A stretch of DNA of 64,000 nt from Exiguobacterium sp. J17977 (GTDB taxonomy: Bacteria > Bacillota > Bacilli > Exiguobacteriales > Exiguobacteriaceae), in assembly GCF_018616375.1 (NCBI RefSeq), contig NZ_JAEQBB010000002.1, forward strand, positions 1 to 64,000, in the 5' to 3' direction. A program made the position numbers and the translations under genes. Positions 33,401 to 41,751 of this stretch are shown here, piece after piece (the stretch's first letter is position 1; each line of letters begins with the position of its first letter). Below the pieces are notes generated by a model, which was not told the origin of the DNA, searched no databases, and worked only from the letters and a program-made list of their open reading frames with translations.

Positions 33401-34438
33401 TTATTTCGTCTCGTAATAGGCGTTCACGATCCGGCGCAGCGAGCGCTCGTTCAAATCGAGCGGTTTGAACCCTGCGTCCTGCAATAGACGTTTCGTGTTG
33501 GCGTCGTCGAACGCGATATCTCGGTTCAAGTAAGGGTTGAACACTTTCACCATCTCGTTGAACGTCTGCTCGGCTTGGCTGAGCGAAGACGTCGCGGTTT
33601 CCGTGATTTTCAAGTGCGGGAATGCAAGTGCTTGCTTCATATAGTCGAGCATGGTCACATTGCGCGGCGGCGCATCGTTCGTCACGTTATAGATGGTGTC
33701 GGGTTTGGCGTGTTCGATGGCGGCGAGGAGCACGTCAGCCACATAATCGACCGGGACGAGGTTCGACGTGCCGGTCTCAGACCCGAGGAGACGGATTGGT
33801 CCATCCGGTGCCCCGCGGCGCTCAAGGCGGCGCTTGAACACTTCGAGCGCGCGCATATAGCCATACATCGTGAACTTCGAGTCGGCCTCACCGGTCTTCG
33901 AGTCGCCGACGATGATGGCGGGACGGAAAATTGAGACATCGAGGTGGTCTCGTTCCGCCCAGACAGCCTGTTCAGCGTGCGCCTTGCTCTCCTCGTACGG
34001 GTTATGGAACGTCTGGTCGGTCGCATACAGCGTCTCATCACCGATCTCACGCGCTCCGAGCGTGTACGCGGTGCTGACGTGGAAGAAGCGAGGGCAATGC
34101 AGCGTCTTCGCGAGCGCGAGTGCTTGTCTCGTCCCGGTCAAATTCGTCTCGAACAGTTCCTCCCGGAGTTCCTCATCGAATTTGACGAGGGCCGCCATAT
34201 GGAGCACCAAGTCGAACGAACGGTCATGGTCGATGATGAACCGCTCGTCCGCTCCGAGGAACGGGGCCGTCAAATCCCCGGCCAAGACAGTGATGGAGCG
34301 GAGTTCGTCCCGTGAGAACATCGCCTCCACTTTCTCAGGTGTGCGGGCGAGGACGCACAACGTATGTCCACGATGAATCAGCTCGCGGGCGAGCCGTCCT
34401 CCTAAAAATCCGGTCGCACCGGTCATAAAAATATTCAC
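33401..34438 (-). CDS. Extended SDR / NAD-binding_4 reductase
   Basis: NAD(P)-dependent protein of 345 residues. The N-terminal MTGATGFLGGRLARELIHRG loop binds the cofactor, VLHMAALVKFD follows and the catalytic pair is in NPYEESKAHAE (YxxxK). The layout resembles the thioester-reductase/male-sterility branch of extended SDRs and also nucleoside-diphosphate-sugar epimerases, so the substrate could be an acyl or a sugar nucleotide. There is no carrier-protein domain. ATG at 34438 preceded by GAGAGGAAGAACGCTG. It is monocistronic and shares a terminator with the convergent gene. Confidence 0.82.
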   Translation of the reverse strand: MNIFMTGATGFLGGRLARELIHRGHTLCVLARTPEKVEAMFSRDELRSITVLAGDLTAPFLGADERFIIDHDRSFDLVLHMAALVKFDEELREELFETNLTGTRQALALAKTLHCPRFFHVSTAYTLGAREIGDETLYATDQTFHNPYEESKAHAEQAVWAERDHLDVSIFRPAIIVGDSKTGEADSKFTMYGYMRALEVFKRRLERRGAPDGPIRLLGSETGTSNLVPVDYVADVLLAAIEHAKPDTIYNVTNDAPPRNVTMLDYMKQALAFPHLKITETATSSLSQAEQTFNEMVKVFNPYLNRDIAFDDANTKRLLQDAGFKPLDLNERSLRRIVNAYYETK

Positions 34439-34549
34439 AGCGTTCTTCCTCTCTTTTCAGTCTCTCCCCATCATAACAAGCGACGGCGGAATGAGCCACT
34501 TTCAACCAAAAGAATAAAATTAGGGGTTTAACAATTTTTAAAGTCGGTT

Positions 34550-34630
34550 ATGACTTAAGGAGAAGCGTACGCAAGGTACGTCATGACAGTGTTGATCTGT
34601 CAAATAACTTAAGTGAGGTTTTTTAGAATC
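34550..34630 (+). promoter_or_regulatory. Candidate structured leader of glnA
   Basis: The 5' leader has two copies of ACTTAAG (near 34552 and 34611; palindromic CTTAAG, so they may also pair) enclosing two small hairpins: CGTAC/GTACG and TGACAG/CTGTCA. A short reading frame (ATGACAGTG..., 8 codons ending TAA) preceded by AAGG sits inside. TTTTTT follows the second copy, just before the glnA start. This could be an attenuator, but may be chance. Confidence 0.3.
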
Positions 34631-35926
34631 ATGGCTAATCTATTCGGAACAGACAAGGATGGCAACAGGAAGAAGCAAGAAGAGATTGAAAAAACGGTTC
34701 AGGAGAAAGGGATCACCCAAATCCACATGTATTTCTCCGACGTGCTTGGAGACTTGAAGCTACTGACTCTCTCTGCAAAATTGTTGCCGGAAGTCTTTGA
34801 AGGGAAGACGATGTTTGACGGTTCATCCATCGCCGGTTTTTCTTCCATCAAAAACTCGGACCTATTCTTGAGACCGGATTTAGATCGTCCACGTTACGAG
34901 CAGGACGGGGACGAGAGCATTCTCGCCTTCTTCTGTGACGTCTGCACACCGGACGGCGAACGTTACGAGTTCGACCCGCGCAACGTCTTGAAGGATGCCC
35001 TCGAGCGGGCTGCACGTGACGGCTACTCGATTTTCGTCGGCGCCGAGCCGGAATTCTTCATCTTCGACGAGAATGGTGAGTTTTACGATGAGGCCGGTTA
35101 CTTCTCGACACGCTCAGAAGACAAAGGGTATGAGGTTCGCCAACATATCGCCAACCGTTTGAGCGAGGTCGGCTTCAACATCGAGGCGGTCCACCACGAA
35201 GTCGCACCGGCCCAACACGAGATCGGCATCAAATATGATGACGCGCTCCACACGGCCGACAACATCCAGTTCTTTAAAGAGATCGTGCAATTGGCTGCCC
35301 AAGAGAAAGGTGCAAAAGTGTCATTCTTGCCGAAACCGCTCCGTGACGTGAACGGTTCGGGGATGCACCTCAATATCTCGGTCTGGAAGAACGATAAGGA
35401 CGGCAAGCCGACGGTGAACGCGTTCGAAGAGCCGGCGTCGGATTATGGTCTATCGCTCACGGCTCGTCACTTCATCGAAGGGATTTTAAAGCATGCCCGT
35501 GCGACGGCCATCTTTACGAACCCGCTCCCAGAGTCGTATGAACGTCTTGTGCCAGGTTTCGAGGCACCGGTCAACATCTGTTGGAGCCCATCGAACCGCA
35601 GTTCGATGATTCGTATCCCGGCGTCACGCGGAAGCGCGACACGCGTCGAGGTCCGTAACCCAGACCCGAGTGCGAACCCGTACTTCGCGCTCGCGGCCTT
35701 GATTTATGCCGGACTCGAGGGCATCGAGCAACAGCTCGAGCCGTCGGCACCGAACGAGGACGACTTGTTCGAGTACTCGGCGAAGCAGATCGAGAGCCAA
35801 GGCATCTCATCGCTCCCGGCGACGTTCCATGAGTCGATTCAATCGCTCAAGTCAGACCGGTTCCATGATTACTTCAACCACGACTTGATCGACCGCTACT
35901 TGTCGCTCATCCAAGTCCGTAAATAA
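34631..35926 (+). CDS. glnA: Glutamine synthetase type I
   Basis: ATP-dependent ligase forming glutamine from glutamate and ammonia; 431 residues, within the usual range for the Firmicute GSI-alpha type (about 444). Motifs: TMFDGSSIAGFSSIKNSDL, metal-binding EPEFFIF and HHEVAPAQHEIGIKYDDAL, NGSGMHLNISVW (catalytic His), NRSSMIRIPASRGSATRVEVRNPDPSANPY. There is no adjacent glnR, unlike Bacillus, so this may be a second or differently regulated enzyme. Start ATG 34631 with GTGAGG about 12 bases upstream, an unusually long spacing. Confidence 0.95.
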   Translation: MANLFGTDKDGNRKKQEEIEKTVQEKGITQIHMYFSDVLGDLKLLTLSAKLLPEVFEGKTMFDGSSIAGFSSIKNSDLFLRPDLDRPRYEQDGDESILAFFCDVCTPDGERYEFDPRNVLKDALERAARDGYSIFVGAEPEFFIFDENGEFYDEAGYFSTRSEDKGYEVRQHIANRLSEVGFNIEAVHHEVAPAQHEIGIKYDDALHTADNIQFFKEIVQLAAQEKGAKVSFLPKPLRDVNGSGMHLNISVWKNDKDGKPTVNAFEEPASDYGLSLTARHFIEGILKHARATAIFTNPLPESYERLVPGFEAPVNICWSPSNRSSMIRIPASRGSATRVEVRNPDPSANPYFALAALIYAGLEGIEQQLEPSAPNEDDLFEYSAKQIESQGISSLPATFHESIQSLKSDRFHDYFNHDLIDRYLSLIQVRK

Positions 35927-35937
35927 GCACAGCGCAC

Positions 35938-35972
35938 AAAAGCCCATTCCTCGTCCGAGGAATGGGCTTTTA
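35938..35972. terminator. Bidirectional terminator
   Basis: AAAAGCCCATTCCTCG and CGAGGAATGGGCTTTT arms with loop TCC lie between convergent glnA and the peptide transporter. Confidence 0.92.
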
Positions 35973-35975
35973 CGC

Positions 35976-37469
35976 TTAATGGATGCCGCGCATATACTTT
36001 TTGATGACCGGGGCGAGAGCGAACAAAATCATACTGAGTACGATCGCTGCTCCACCGATAATCCCGAAGTAGAGCATCTCGTTCTCTGGTGAGTAGAATC
36101 GGACGAGCTGGGCGTTAATCCCTTGCGCCGCCGCGTTCGACAAGAACCAGAGCGACATCGTCTGGGCCGAGAAAGCGGCTGGGGCGAGTTTCGTCGTCGC
36201 CGACAGCCCGACCGGCGACAGGCTGAGCTCACCGAGGACGACGATGAAGTAACTGAGCACGAGCCAGAGCGGGTTGACGAGCGTGTCCGGGCCACCGAAG
36301 TAGGCCGGGAGCAAGATCACCAAGAAACTGAGTCCTGCGAACAAAATCCCGAAGGCGAACTTCGTCGGGATGCTCGGCTCACGGTCACCGAGACGGACCC
36401 AGAGCCATGCGAACACTGGAGCGAGCATGATGATGAACAACGGGTTGAGCGATTGGAACCAGGCCGGTGACAACGTGAACCCTAAAAATTCAAGGTCGGT
36501 CCGCTGATCGGCGTAGTTGGCGAGAATCGTCGCGCCTTGCTCTTGAATCGCCCAGAACATGACCGAGGCGATGAAGAGCGGGATGTAGGCGATAATCCGT
36601 GACCGCTCGACTTCCGTCGTTTTCGGGCTGCGATACATGACGATGAAATAAATCGTCGGAATCGCGATCCCGAACACACCGACGAGACCGATGAACGTGT
36701 TGATCGTGAACAATCCTTGTGGAATCAAGACGGCCAACAGACCACCGATAAGGACGACCGCGATCGTCGTATACTTGATCGCGTTTTTCTTTTCAGACGG
36801 AGTCAACGGGTTCGGCACGTATGAACCGGCGAGACCGAGGTTCTGTTTCTTCGTGACCATGAAGACGACGAGACCGATGAACATCCCGACCGCGGCGAGC
36901 GCGAAGCCCCAATGGAAGCCGTAACTCTTTTGGACTCCACCGACAATCAACGGCGAAATGAAGGCACCGAGGTTGATTCCCATATAGAAGATACTGAACC
37001 CGGCGTCACGACGACGGTCCGTCTCATTGTAAAGATCACCGACGATGCTCGAGACGTTCGGTTTCAAGAGACCGGTCCCGATGACGATCAACGCCATCGA
37101 GATGAACAAGAACGTCAGGCTGCCGGGAATCGACAGCACGATATGACCGAGCATGATGAACACACCGCCGAAGAAGACGGCACGGGACGTCCCGAACACA
37201 CGGTCAGCGAGCCATCCCCCGATGACCCCCGACATGTAGACGAGTGCGCCATACACTGACATGATGGACAAGGCGACGTTCTGGTCGAGACCGAGACCGC
37301 CGTCTGATACCTCGTAATACATGTAGAAGACGAGGATGGCACGCATGCCGTAATACGAGAACCGTTCCCAAAACTCCGTGAAGAATAGCGTGAACAACCC
37401 TTTAGGCTGTCCGAAAAAACCTTTTTGCGGCACGCTGTCCACAATTTTCTGTTTATCGATCCTTTCCAT
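35976..37469 (-). CDS. dtpT: Proton-dependent di/tripeptide transporter (POT/PTR)
   Basis: Inner membrane H+ symporter of 497 residues with about 14 membrane segments. The POT signatures are present: FFTEFWERFSYYGMRAILVFYMYY (ExxERFxYY near residue 35), GGWLADRVFGTSRAVFFGG and FSIFYMGINLGAFISPLIVG (PTR2-type). It takes up di- and tripeptides as nutrients. ATG follows AAGGAGGG. It is monocistronic, with a terminator shared with glnA. The closest described relatives by pattern are Lactococcus/Staphylococcus DtpT-like transporters. Confidence 0.92.
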   Translation of the reverse strand: MERIDKQKIVDSVPQKGFFGQPKGLFTLFFTEFWERFSYYGMRAILVFYMYYEVSDGGLGLDQNVALSIMSVYGALVYMSGVIGGWLADRVFGTSRAVFFGGVFIMLGHIVLSIPGSLTFLFISMALIVIGTGLLKPNVSSIVGDLYNETDRRRDAGFSIFYMGINLGAFISPLIVGGVQKSYGFHWGFALAAVGMFIGLVVFMVTKKQNLGLAGSYVPNPLTPSEKKNAIKYTTIAVVLIGGLLAVLIPQGLFTINTFIGLVGVFGIAIPTIYFIVMYRSPKTTEVERSRIIAYIPLFIASVMFWAIQEQGATILANYADQRTDLEFLGFTLSPAWFQSLNPLFIIMLAPVFAWLWVRLGDREPSIPTKFAFGILFAGLSFLVILLPAYFGGPDTLVNPLWLVLSYFIVVLGELSLSPVGLSATTKLAPAAFSAQTMSLWFLSNAAAQGINAQLVRFYSPENEMLYFGIIGGAAIVLSMILFALAPVIKKYMRGIH

Positions 37470-37572
37470 GAAAGATCCCTCCTTAACCGTATTATCATAA
37501 AAAGAATCATTATGTTTGTAAAGAATAATAGAAGCAAATATTCAAAATTTAATGAACTTGAAACGAAATAAA

Positions 37573-37608
37573 AAATCACACTAAACGACTAGGTTCAGTG
37601 TGATTTAT
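37573..37608 (-). terminator. Terminator of the MFS gene
   Basis: On the minus strand AATCACACTGAAC and its complement form a stem, then TTTTTATTT. Confidence 0.85.
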
Positions 37609-37613
37609 ATGGG

Positions 37614-38858
37614 TCATGCCGTCTTCTGTTTCGCCTCGGCCGCACTGACGCGACGTCCGAGCTGCCAGTAGATGAGGCCTGACACACAGCTGGCCGCCCC
37701 GACGAGAATCAAGGCGATATGGCCGGCCCGCTGGTCGAAGAACAGGCTGGCCATGATTGGAGCCGTCACCCCGCCGATCAACCATTGGATACTGGCGGCC
37801 CCGTTGTAGGCACCGCGCATATTCTCCGGAGCAATCAAGGCGATGAACGTCTGTTGGACCGGGGACATGATCATCTCACCGAGCGTATAGAATGCGTACA
37901 CCGCGAGCAAGACGCTGACGAGGATGAGGTACGGTGTCCCGAGGGAGTAGAGGAGACGCGGCATGACCGCGATCAAGATCATGCCGATCCCAAAGATGGT
38001 CGCCCCGGCGAGCATGACGTTGCCGAACGGTTTACGTCCGAGCTTCGAGGCGATCGGGAACTGGAACAATACGACCATGATGCCGTTCAAGGCAAGCATG
38101 TAGGCGAACGGGTTCTCCCGGTCGGTGAACGACGGCATCGACTCTCGCAAGAACAGGGGCAGCATGCTCTCGATGAGCGAGAAGCCCATCGAGATGAATA
38201 CGCCGGCGAAGATGAAGACGAGGAACACCTTGTCGTTATAGAACACCCGTAGCACGTCCCGGTTCGACGGTGTGTCGGCCTCGGTCGTCTCCGGGAGCGA
38301 CTCCCGGATGTAACGACCGAGCACGAGCGCATACAAGACGAAGACGAGCGCGGCCGAGTAGAAGATATACTGCCGGTCGATGAAGAGGACGGCGCTGCCG
38401 AGGAGCGGTCCGAGCGCAGCCCCGATGTTATGGCCCATTCGCAACAGGCCGAACGCCTCGTTCATCTGTTCCGGTTCGGTCACGTCGGCCACCATCGCGC
38501 TCGCGGCCGGATGGAACAATGAGTTCGTCAAGCCGAGCATGGCGTTCAAGAGGAGAAGCGGCCAGAATGTCTCGGCGAAGGCGAAGCCGACGAGGGCGAG
38601 CGCATCGCCGAGGATGGCGATCATCATGATTGGTTTGCGGCCGTACAGGTCCGCGAGCCGTCCGCCGACAACCGAACCGATCAGGGCCATGATCGGCCCG
38701 GTCGCCATGATGACCCCGACCTGGATATAACTGTCGAGTTTGTCGCTGTAATAGAGGACAAGAAACGGCGCAATCATGAACATCATGACGCCGGTAATCG
38801 TCTCCCCGAGGAAGCGGATCCAAATATTGCGATCGAGTCGTTTAAGTGATTGAATCAT
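37614..38858 (-). CDS. Major facilitator superfamily efflux transporter
   Basis: Drug/H+ antiporter-like protein of 414 residues with 12 membrane segments. The MFS loop 2-3 motif is GRLADLYGRKPIMM (about 70-83), with a second copy-like KLGRKPFGNVM in the middle. The closest patterns are MdtG/YttB-type multidrug pumps; the substrate is unknown. ATG 38858 is six bases from AGGTG. It is preceded by a 24-codon leader peptide gene and a transcription terminator (38887-38927), which suggests induction by an inhibitor that stalls ribosomes, as for known resistance genes. Confidence 0.88.
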   Translation of the reverse strand: MIQSLKRLDRNIWIRFLGETITGVMMFMIAPFLVLYYSDKLDSYIQVGVIMATGPIMALIGSVVGGRLADLYGRKPIMMIAILGDALALVGFAFAETFWPLLLLNAMLGLTNSLFHPAASAMVADVTEPEQMNEAFGLLRMGHNIGAALGPLLGSAVLFIDRQYIFYSAALVFVLYALVLGRYIRESLPETTEADTPSNRDVLRVFYNDKVFLVFIFAGVFISMGFSLIESMLPLFLRESMPSFTDRENPFAYMLALNGIMVVLFQFPIASKLGRKPFGNVMLAGATIFGIGMILIAVMPRLLYSLGTPYLILVSVLLAVYAFYTLGEMIMSPVQQTFIALIAPENMRGAYNGAASIQWLIGGVTAPIMASLFFDQRAGHIALILVGAASCVSGLIYWQLGRRVSAAEAKQKTA

Positions 38859-38886
38859 TAAGTTCACCTGCTTTAATTATTGGAAT

Positions 38887-38927
38887 GAAAAAAGGGACGC
38901 AGCATGCACAAAGGCATACGCGTCCCT
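38887..38927 (-). terminator. Attenuator terminator in the MFS leader
   Basis: On the minus strand AGGGACGC (38920-38927) pairs with GCGTCCCT (38893-38900), with an inner ATGC/GCAT pair, then six T. It lies between the leader peptide and the MFS start, so read-through must be regulated. Confidence 0.85.
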
Positions 38928-38939
38928 ACAATCTTAGAC

Positions 38940-38994
38940 ATGCCTCGGAAGGCAGGCGAACGTCACGGATTCAAATCACGGAGAGGCGCCTGCC
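38940..38994 (-). promoter_or_regulatory. Alternative pairings of the MFS leader RNA
   Basis: Visible pairs on the minus-strand RNA: leader Shine-Dalgarno GGAGAGG (39043-39049) with CCUCUCC (38980-38986); GGCAGGCG (38987-38994) with CGCCUGCC (38951-38958); the local hairpin UGCCU-UCCG-AGGCA; and AGGCAU (near 38940-38945) with AUGCCU in the terminator loop (38912-38917). Several exclude one another, as in erm-type attenuators. Confidence 0.6.
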
Positions 38995-39037
38995 GGTCAA
39001 TATGGACTTGGACGTGCGAGTATTGAATGACTGACAT
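38963..39037 (-). CDS. Leader peptide of the MFS transporter
   Basis: A 24-residue peptide, MSVIQYSHVQVHIDRQAP then LRDLNP, starting at ATG 39037 with a strong AAAGGAGAGG five bases upstream and ending at TGA 38963. Such strong translation signals in front of a terminator and an efflux gene fit ribosome-mediated attenuation: a drug-stalled ribosome would change pairing of the downstream RNA so the terminator does not form. No RLR or IFVI arrest motif known from erm leaders is present. The stall site and the inducing compound are unknown. Confidence 0.65.
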   Translation of the reverse strand: MSVIQYSHVQVHIDRQAPLRDLNP

Positions 39038-39078
39038 CGGTACCTCTCCTTTCTGCATTGGACTGTCTTCTCTTCAAG

Positions 39079-39106
39079 ATTATGATATTTCTGTGAAATG
39101 TGTCAA
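39079..39106 (-). promoter_or_regulatory. SigmaA promoter of the MFS leader
   Basis: On the minus strand TTGACA (39101-39106), a 16-base spacer and CATAAT (39079-39084). Transcription would start near 39072, about 35 bases ahead of the leader peptide. Confidence 0.7.
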
Positions 39107-39123
39107 CCTAAATCGTCAATGTG

Positions 39124-40224
39124 TCATAACAATTCATTCAAATTCTTGCGACTGAGCCGGTAGTCAATCAAGCGCGAGAACACGACTTGAATCATCGCCG
39201 TGACAGGCACGCTGATGAACATCCCGACGAGGCCGAACAAGCTGCCGCCGATGATGATTGACGTGATGACCCAGAACGGCGTGATGCCGACGCTGTCGCC
39301 GAGAATCTTCGGTCCGAGCCAGAGCCCGTCGAATTGTTGCAACAAGAAGATGAACAAGAGGACGAGCAGCGCCGTGAACGGGTCATAGAAGTAGGTGATG
39401 ATGAACGCCGGAATCATCCCGAGCAGCGGCCCGACATATGGGATGAAGTTCAAGACGCCGACGATGACGCCGAGGAGAAGCGCGTAGGGCGCCCCGATAA
39501 TCAACAGACCGGCGACGGCCAGCACCCCGATGATGAGGCAGTCGAGCGACTTTCCGATGATATAGCGTTTGAAGATATAATCCATCTCTTGGAAGATGTC
39601 GATCGTCGTCTTGGCCGATGCGACCGGGAACATCGCATACAACAGTCGCTTGAACATTCGGGCGAAGACCTCTTTGTCTTTCAATAGATAGATCGAGATG
39701 ACGATCCCGATCAAGAAGTTGATAAGCGTCATCGTGAAGCTCGACACGTAACTGACCGACGATAAGACGGCCGTCTCGACCCAGCCCGAGTAACGCTCCT
39801 CGAACCGGCTGAAATCGATGGCCTGGGCGACCGTCGCATTATACTCTTTCAAGTATGTGTTCAGCTGCGACAGAAACCCGTCAATCTGACGGATGTAGGA
39901 CGGAAGCTCCTCGATGAGCGAGGCGAGACTCGAATAGATGCGTGGGAACAGCGTCACCGCGGAGATGACGAGAATCCCAATGAAGACGACATAGACGATG
40001 AGCAAGCCTTGATATCGTTTTAGATGAAACCGTTCTTCTATATAGGACAGGACGGTATTCAGGAGCAGCGCGATGGCGATTCCCATAATAATCGGCGTCA
40101 GCAACTGGAACGTATATTGCATCACCCGCGAAATCGTATCCGGTTCGCTGATGACCTTCCAGAGGACGAGCAAGATCAGGCCGATCACGCTCAACTTCCA
40201 AATCAATTGACGGTTTAGTTCCAA
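39124..40224 (-). CDS. AI-2E family transporter
   Basis: Inner membrane protein of 366 residues with about eight hydrophobic segments and the family features: LLNTVLSYIEERFHLKRYQ, a soluble amphipathic middle region (EELPSYIRQIDGFLSQLNTYL) and LNFIPYVGPLLGMIPA near residue 245. Members are proposed to export autoinducer-2 or to exchange Na+(Li+)/H+; function cannot be chosen from sequence. It starts at TTG 40224 with GAGGGG eight bases upstream. The MFS leader lies immediately downstream on the same strand without a visible terminator between, so some read-through is possible. Confidence 0.87.
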   Translation of the reverse strand: MELNRQLIWKLSVIGLILLVLWKVISEPDTISRVMQYTFQLLTPIIMGIAIALLLNTVLSYIEERFHLKRYQGLLIVYVVFIGILVISAVTLFPRIYSSLASLIEELPSYIRQIDGFLSQLNTYLKEYNATVAQAIDFSRFEERYSGWVETAVLSSVSYVSSFTMTLINFLIGIVISIYLLKDKEVFARMFKRLLYAMFPVASAKTTIDIFQEMDYIFKRYIIGKSLDCLIIGVLAVAGLLIIGAPYALLLGVIVGVLNFIPYVGPLLGMIPAFIITYFYDPFTALLVLLFIFLLQQFDGLWLGPKILGDSVGITPFWVITSIIIGGSLFGLVGMFISVPVTAMIQVVFSRLIDYRLSRKNLNELL

Positions 40225-40259
40225 TGGTCCATCCCCTCATGTTTTAAATTTTGTAGAAT

Positions 40260-40290
40260 AACGTTCACTTTTACTATGAACGTTTTTTTA
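40260..40290 (+). terminator. Orphan plus-strand terminator-like hairpin
   Basis: AACGTTCA and TGAACGTT arms with a 9-base loop, then TTTTTTT. It lies in front of the divergent AI-2E gene, where no plus-strand gene precedes it. It might end an antisense transcript. Confidence 0.5.
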
Positions 40291-40328
40291 TCGGGATTCA
40301 AGAGGGCATGCTCATTTTCAAAAAAGGA

Positions 40329-40357
40329 TTGACAAGATTGGTAACGTTTGGTTAACT
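40329..40357 (+). promoter_or_regulatory. Possible promoter of the SAM-controlled aminotransferase unit
   Basis: TTGACA (40329-40334), a 17-base spacer and TTAACT (40352-40357). The -35 is perfect and the -10 weak. Start would be near 40364, upstream of the riboswitch. Confidence 0.5.
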
Positions 40358-40396
40358 AAGTGACATATTACAAAAAGACAAATCGCATATAAAACA

Positions 40397-40499
40397 CTTT
40401 CTATCAAGAGAAGCGGAGGGACTGGCCCGATGAAGCTTCAGCAACAGATTGTTCCAATACTGTGCTAATTCCAGCAAGGTGACCTTGAGAGATGGAAAG
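40397..40499 (+). ncRNA. SAM-I (S-box) riboswitch, first copy
   Basis: S-adenosylmethionine-sensing leader with the hallmark AGCGGAGGGACTGGCCCGATGAAGC, CAGCAAC, GTGCTAATTCCAGC and GAGAGATGGAAAG segments. P1 pairs CTTTCTATC (40397-40405) with GATGGAAAG (40491-40499). A terminator (40528-40558) follows, so bound SAM should stop transcription of the aminotransferase/dehydrogenase pair. Confidence 0.95.
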
Positions 40500-40527
40500 G
40501 TGGTTGTTTGAATACGTCCGTATCTCG

Positions 40528-40558
40528 ACACCCCTTTCCGCGGAAAGGGGTGTTTTTT
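40528..40558 (+). terminator. Riboswitch expression-platform terminator
   Basis: A perfect palindrome with arms ACACCCCTTTCC and GGAAAGGGGTGT is followed by TTTTT, located between the first SAM-I aptamer and the aminotransferase start. Confidence 0.92.
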
Positions 40559-40575
40559 GCATAGGAGGACTATTC

Positions 40576-41751
40576 ATGACAGACAGACGCTCACACTTAC
40601 TAAAAACGTTACCGCCCCAACATTTCGTCGGACTCGCGAACGAGGTCGCCGAACTCGAACAGGCCGGCCGCGACATCATCCGACTCGGGCAAGGGACGCC
40701 CGACCTGCCGACGCCTGAGCCGATCTGCGACGCGCTCCAGACAGCGCTCCTTGATGCATCGACCCATCAATACGGTCCGTTCCGCGGTCAGGCCCGTCTG
40801 AAGCAAGCGGTGGCGACGTTCTATTTGAACGAGTACGGGGTTGAACTCGACGCCGAGACAGAAGTCGCGATTCTCATCGGTTCCAAGTCCGGACTGATCA
40901 CGTTGCCGCAATGCGTGCTCGAACCTGGCGATGGCATCTTGTTGCCGAATCCCGGTTATCCCGATTATATCTCGGGGGCCCGTCTCGCCGGTGCGGTCGT
41001 CCGTGACCTCGTCCTCCGGGAAGAGAACGGGTTCTTGCCCGACTATGAGACACTCGACACGGAAGGCGCGCGACTCATGTATTTGAACTATCCGAGCAAT
41101 CCGACCGGGGCCGTCGCCTCACCCGCCTTCTTTGATGATACCGTCCGTTTCGCACAGGAGCGGGACTTGATGGTCGTCCATGACTTCGCTTACGGCAGCA
41201 TCGGGTTCGATGGCCATGTCCCGCCGAGTTTCCTGCAGGCGGAAGGGGCGAAAGAAGTCGGCATCGAGGTATATACGATGTCGAAAGCGTTCAATATGTC
41301 CGGTTGGCGCGTCGCCTTCGCCGTCGGGAACGCGGACATCATCGAGGCAATCAACACGTATCAGGACCATGTCCACGTCAGCGTATTCTCGGCCATCCAG
41401 GCGGCGGCCGTCGCCGCACTCGAGGCGCCCCGCACCATTCGCGATGACTTGGCACGACTTTACGAGGCACGTCGCGATCGCCTCATCGACGGATTGAACC
41501 GGGCCGGCTGGGCCGTCGAACCGCCGGAGGGCTCGTTCTTCGTCTGGGCGAAAGTGCCCGAGGGCGATGCCAAATCGTTCTCGCGGAAACTGTTGCATGA
41601 AGCCGGTGTCGCCGTCACCCCGGGCTATTTCTTCGGTTCGGAAGGGAACGGCTACGTCCGCTTCGGTCTCGTCTCACCAGAACCGAAGATTGATGAGGCC
41701 GTCGAACGGATCGAGCGGTTGTTCGCCGCCTATGAGGAGGTGCGCGCATGA
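40576..41751 (+). CDS. mtnE: Class I aminotransferase, methionine-salvage type (MtnE/YkrV-like)
   Basis: PLP-dependent aminotransferase of 391 residues. Substrate-recognition stretch IIRLGQGTPDLPTPEPI, cofactor region NYPSNPTGAVAS, DFAYGSIGFDG, the PLP Lys in YTMSKAFNMSGWRVAFAVGN and the Arg in YVRFGLVSPE. It most resembles Bacillus YkrV (MtnE), which converts 2-oxo-4-methylthiobutyrate to methionine. Control by a SAM-I riboswitch supports a sulfur role. No other mtn gene is nearby. ATG 40576 follows AGGAGG. Its stop overlaps the next ATG by four bases. Confidence 0.82.
   Translation: MTDRRSHLLKTLPPQHFVGLANEVAELEQAGRDIIRLGQGTPDLPTPEPICDALQTALLDASTHQYGPFRGQARLKQAVATFYLNEYGVELDAETEVAILIGSKSGLITLPQCVLEPGDGILLPNPGYPDYISGARLAGAVVRDLVLREENGFLPDYETLDTEGARLMYLNYPSNPTGAVASPAFFDDTVRFAQERDLMVVHDFAYGSIGFDGHVPPSFLQAEGAKEVGIEVYTMSKAFNMSGWRVAFAVGNADIIEAINTYQDHVHVSVFSAIQAAAVAALEAPRTIRDDLARLYEARRDRLIDGLNRAGWAVEPPEGSFFVWAKVPEGDAKSFSRKLLHEAGVAVTPGYFFGSEGNGYVRFGLVSPEPKIDEAVERIERLFAAYEEVRA

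Noticed and set aside
39124-40224. AI-2 quorum-sensing export role for the AI-2E gene
   Set aside because: The family is functionally mixed, including Na+(Li+)/H+ exchangers, and no lsr or luxS genes are nearby, so only the family name is given.
40397-40499. First S-box considered as a T-box leader
   Set aside because: There is no T-box AGGGUGGNACCGCG sequence or specifier loop; the SAM-I core is complete.
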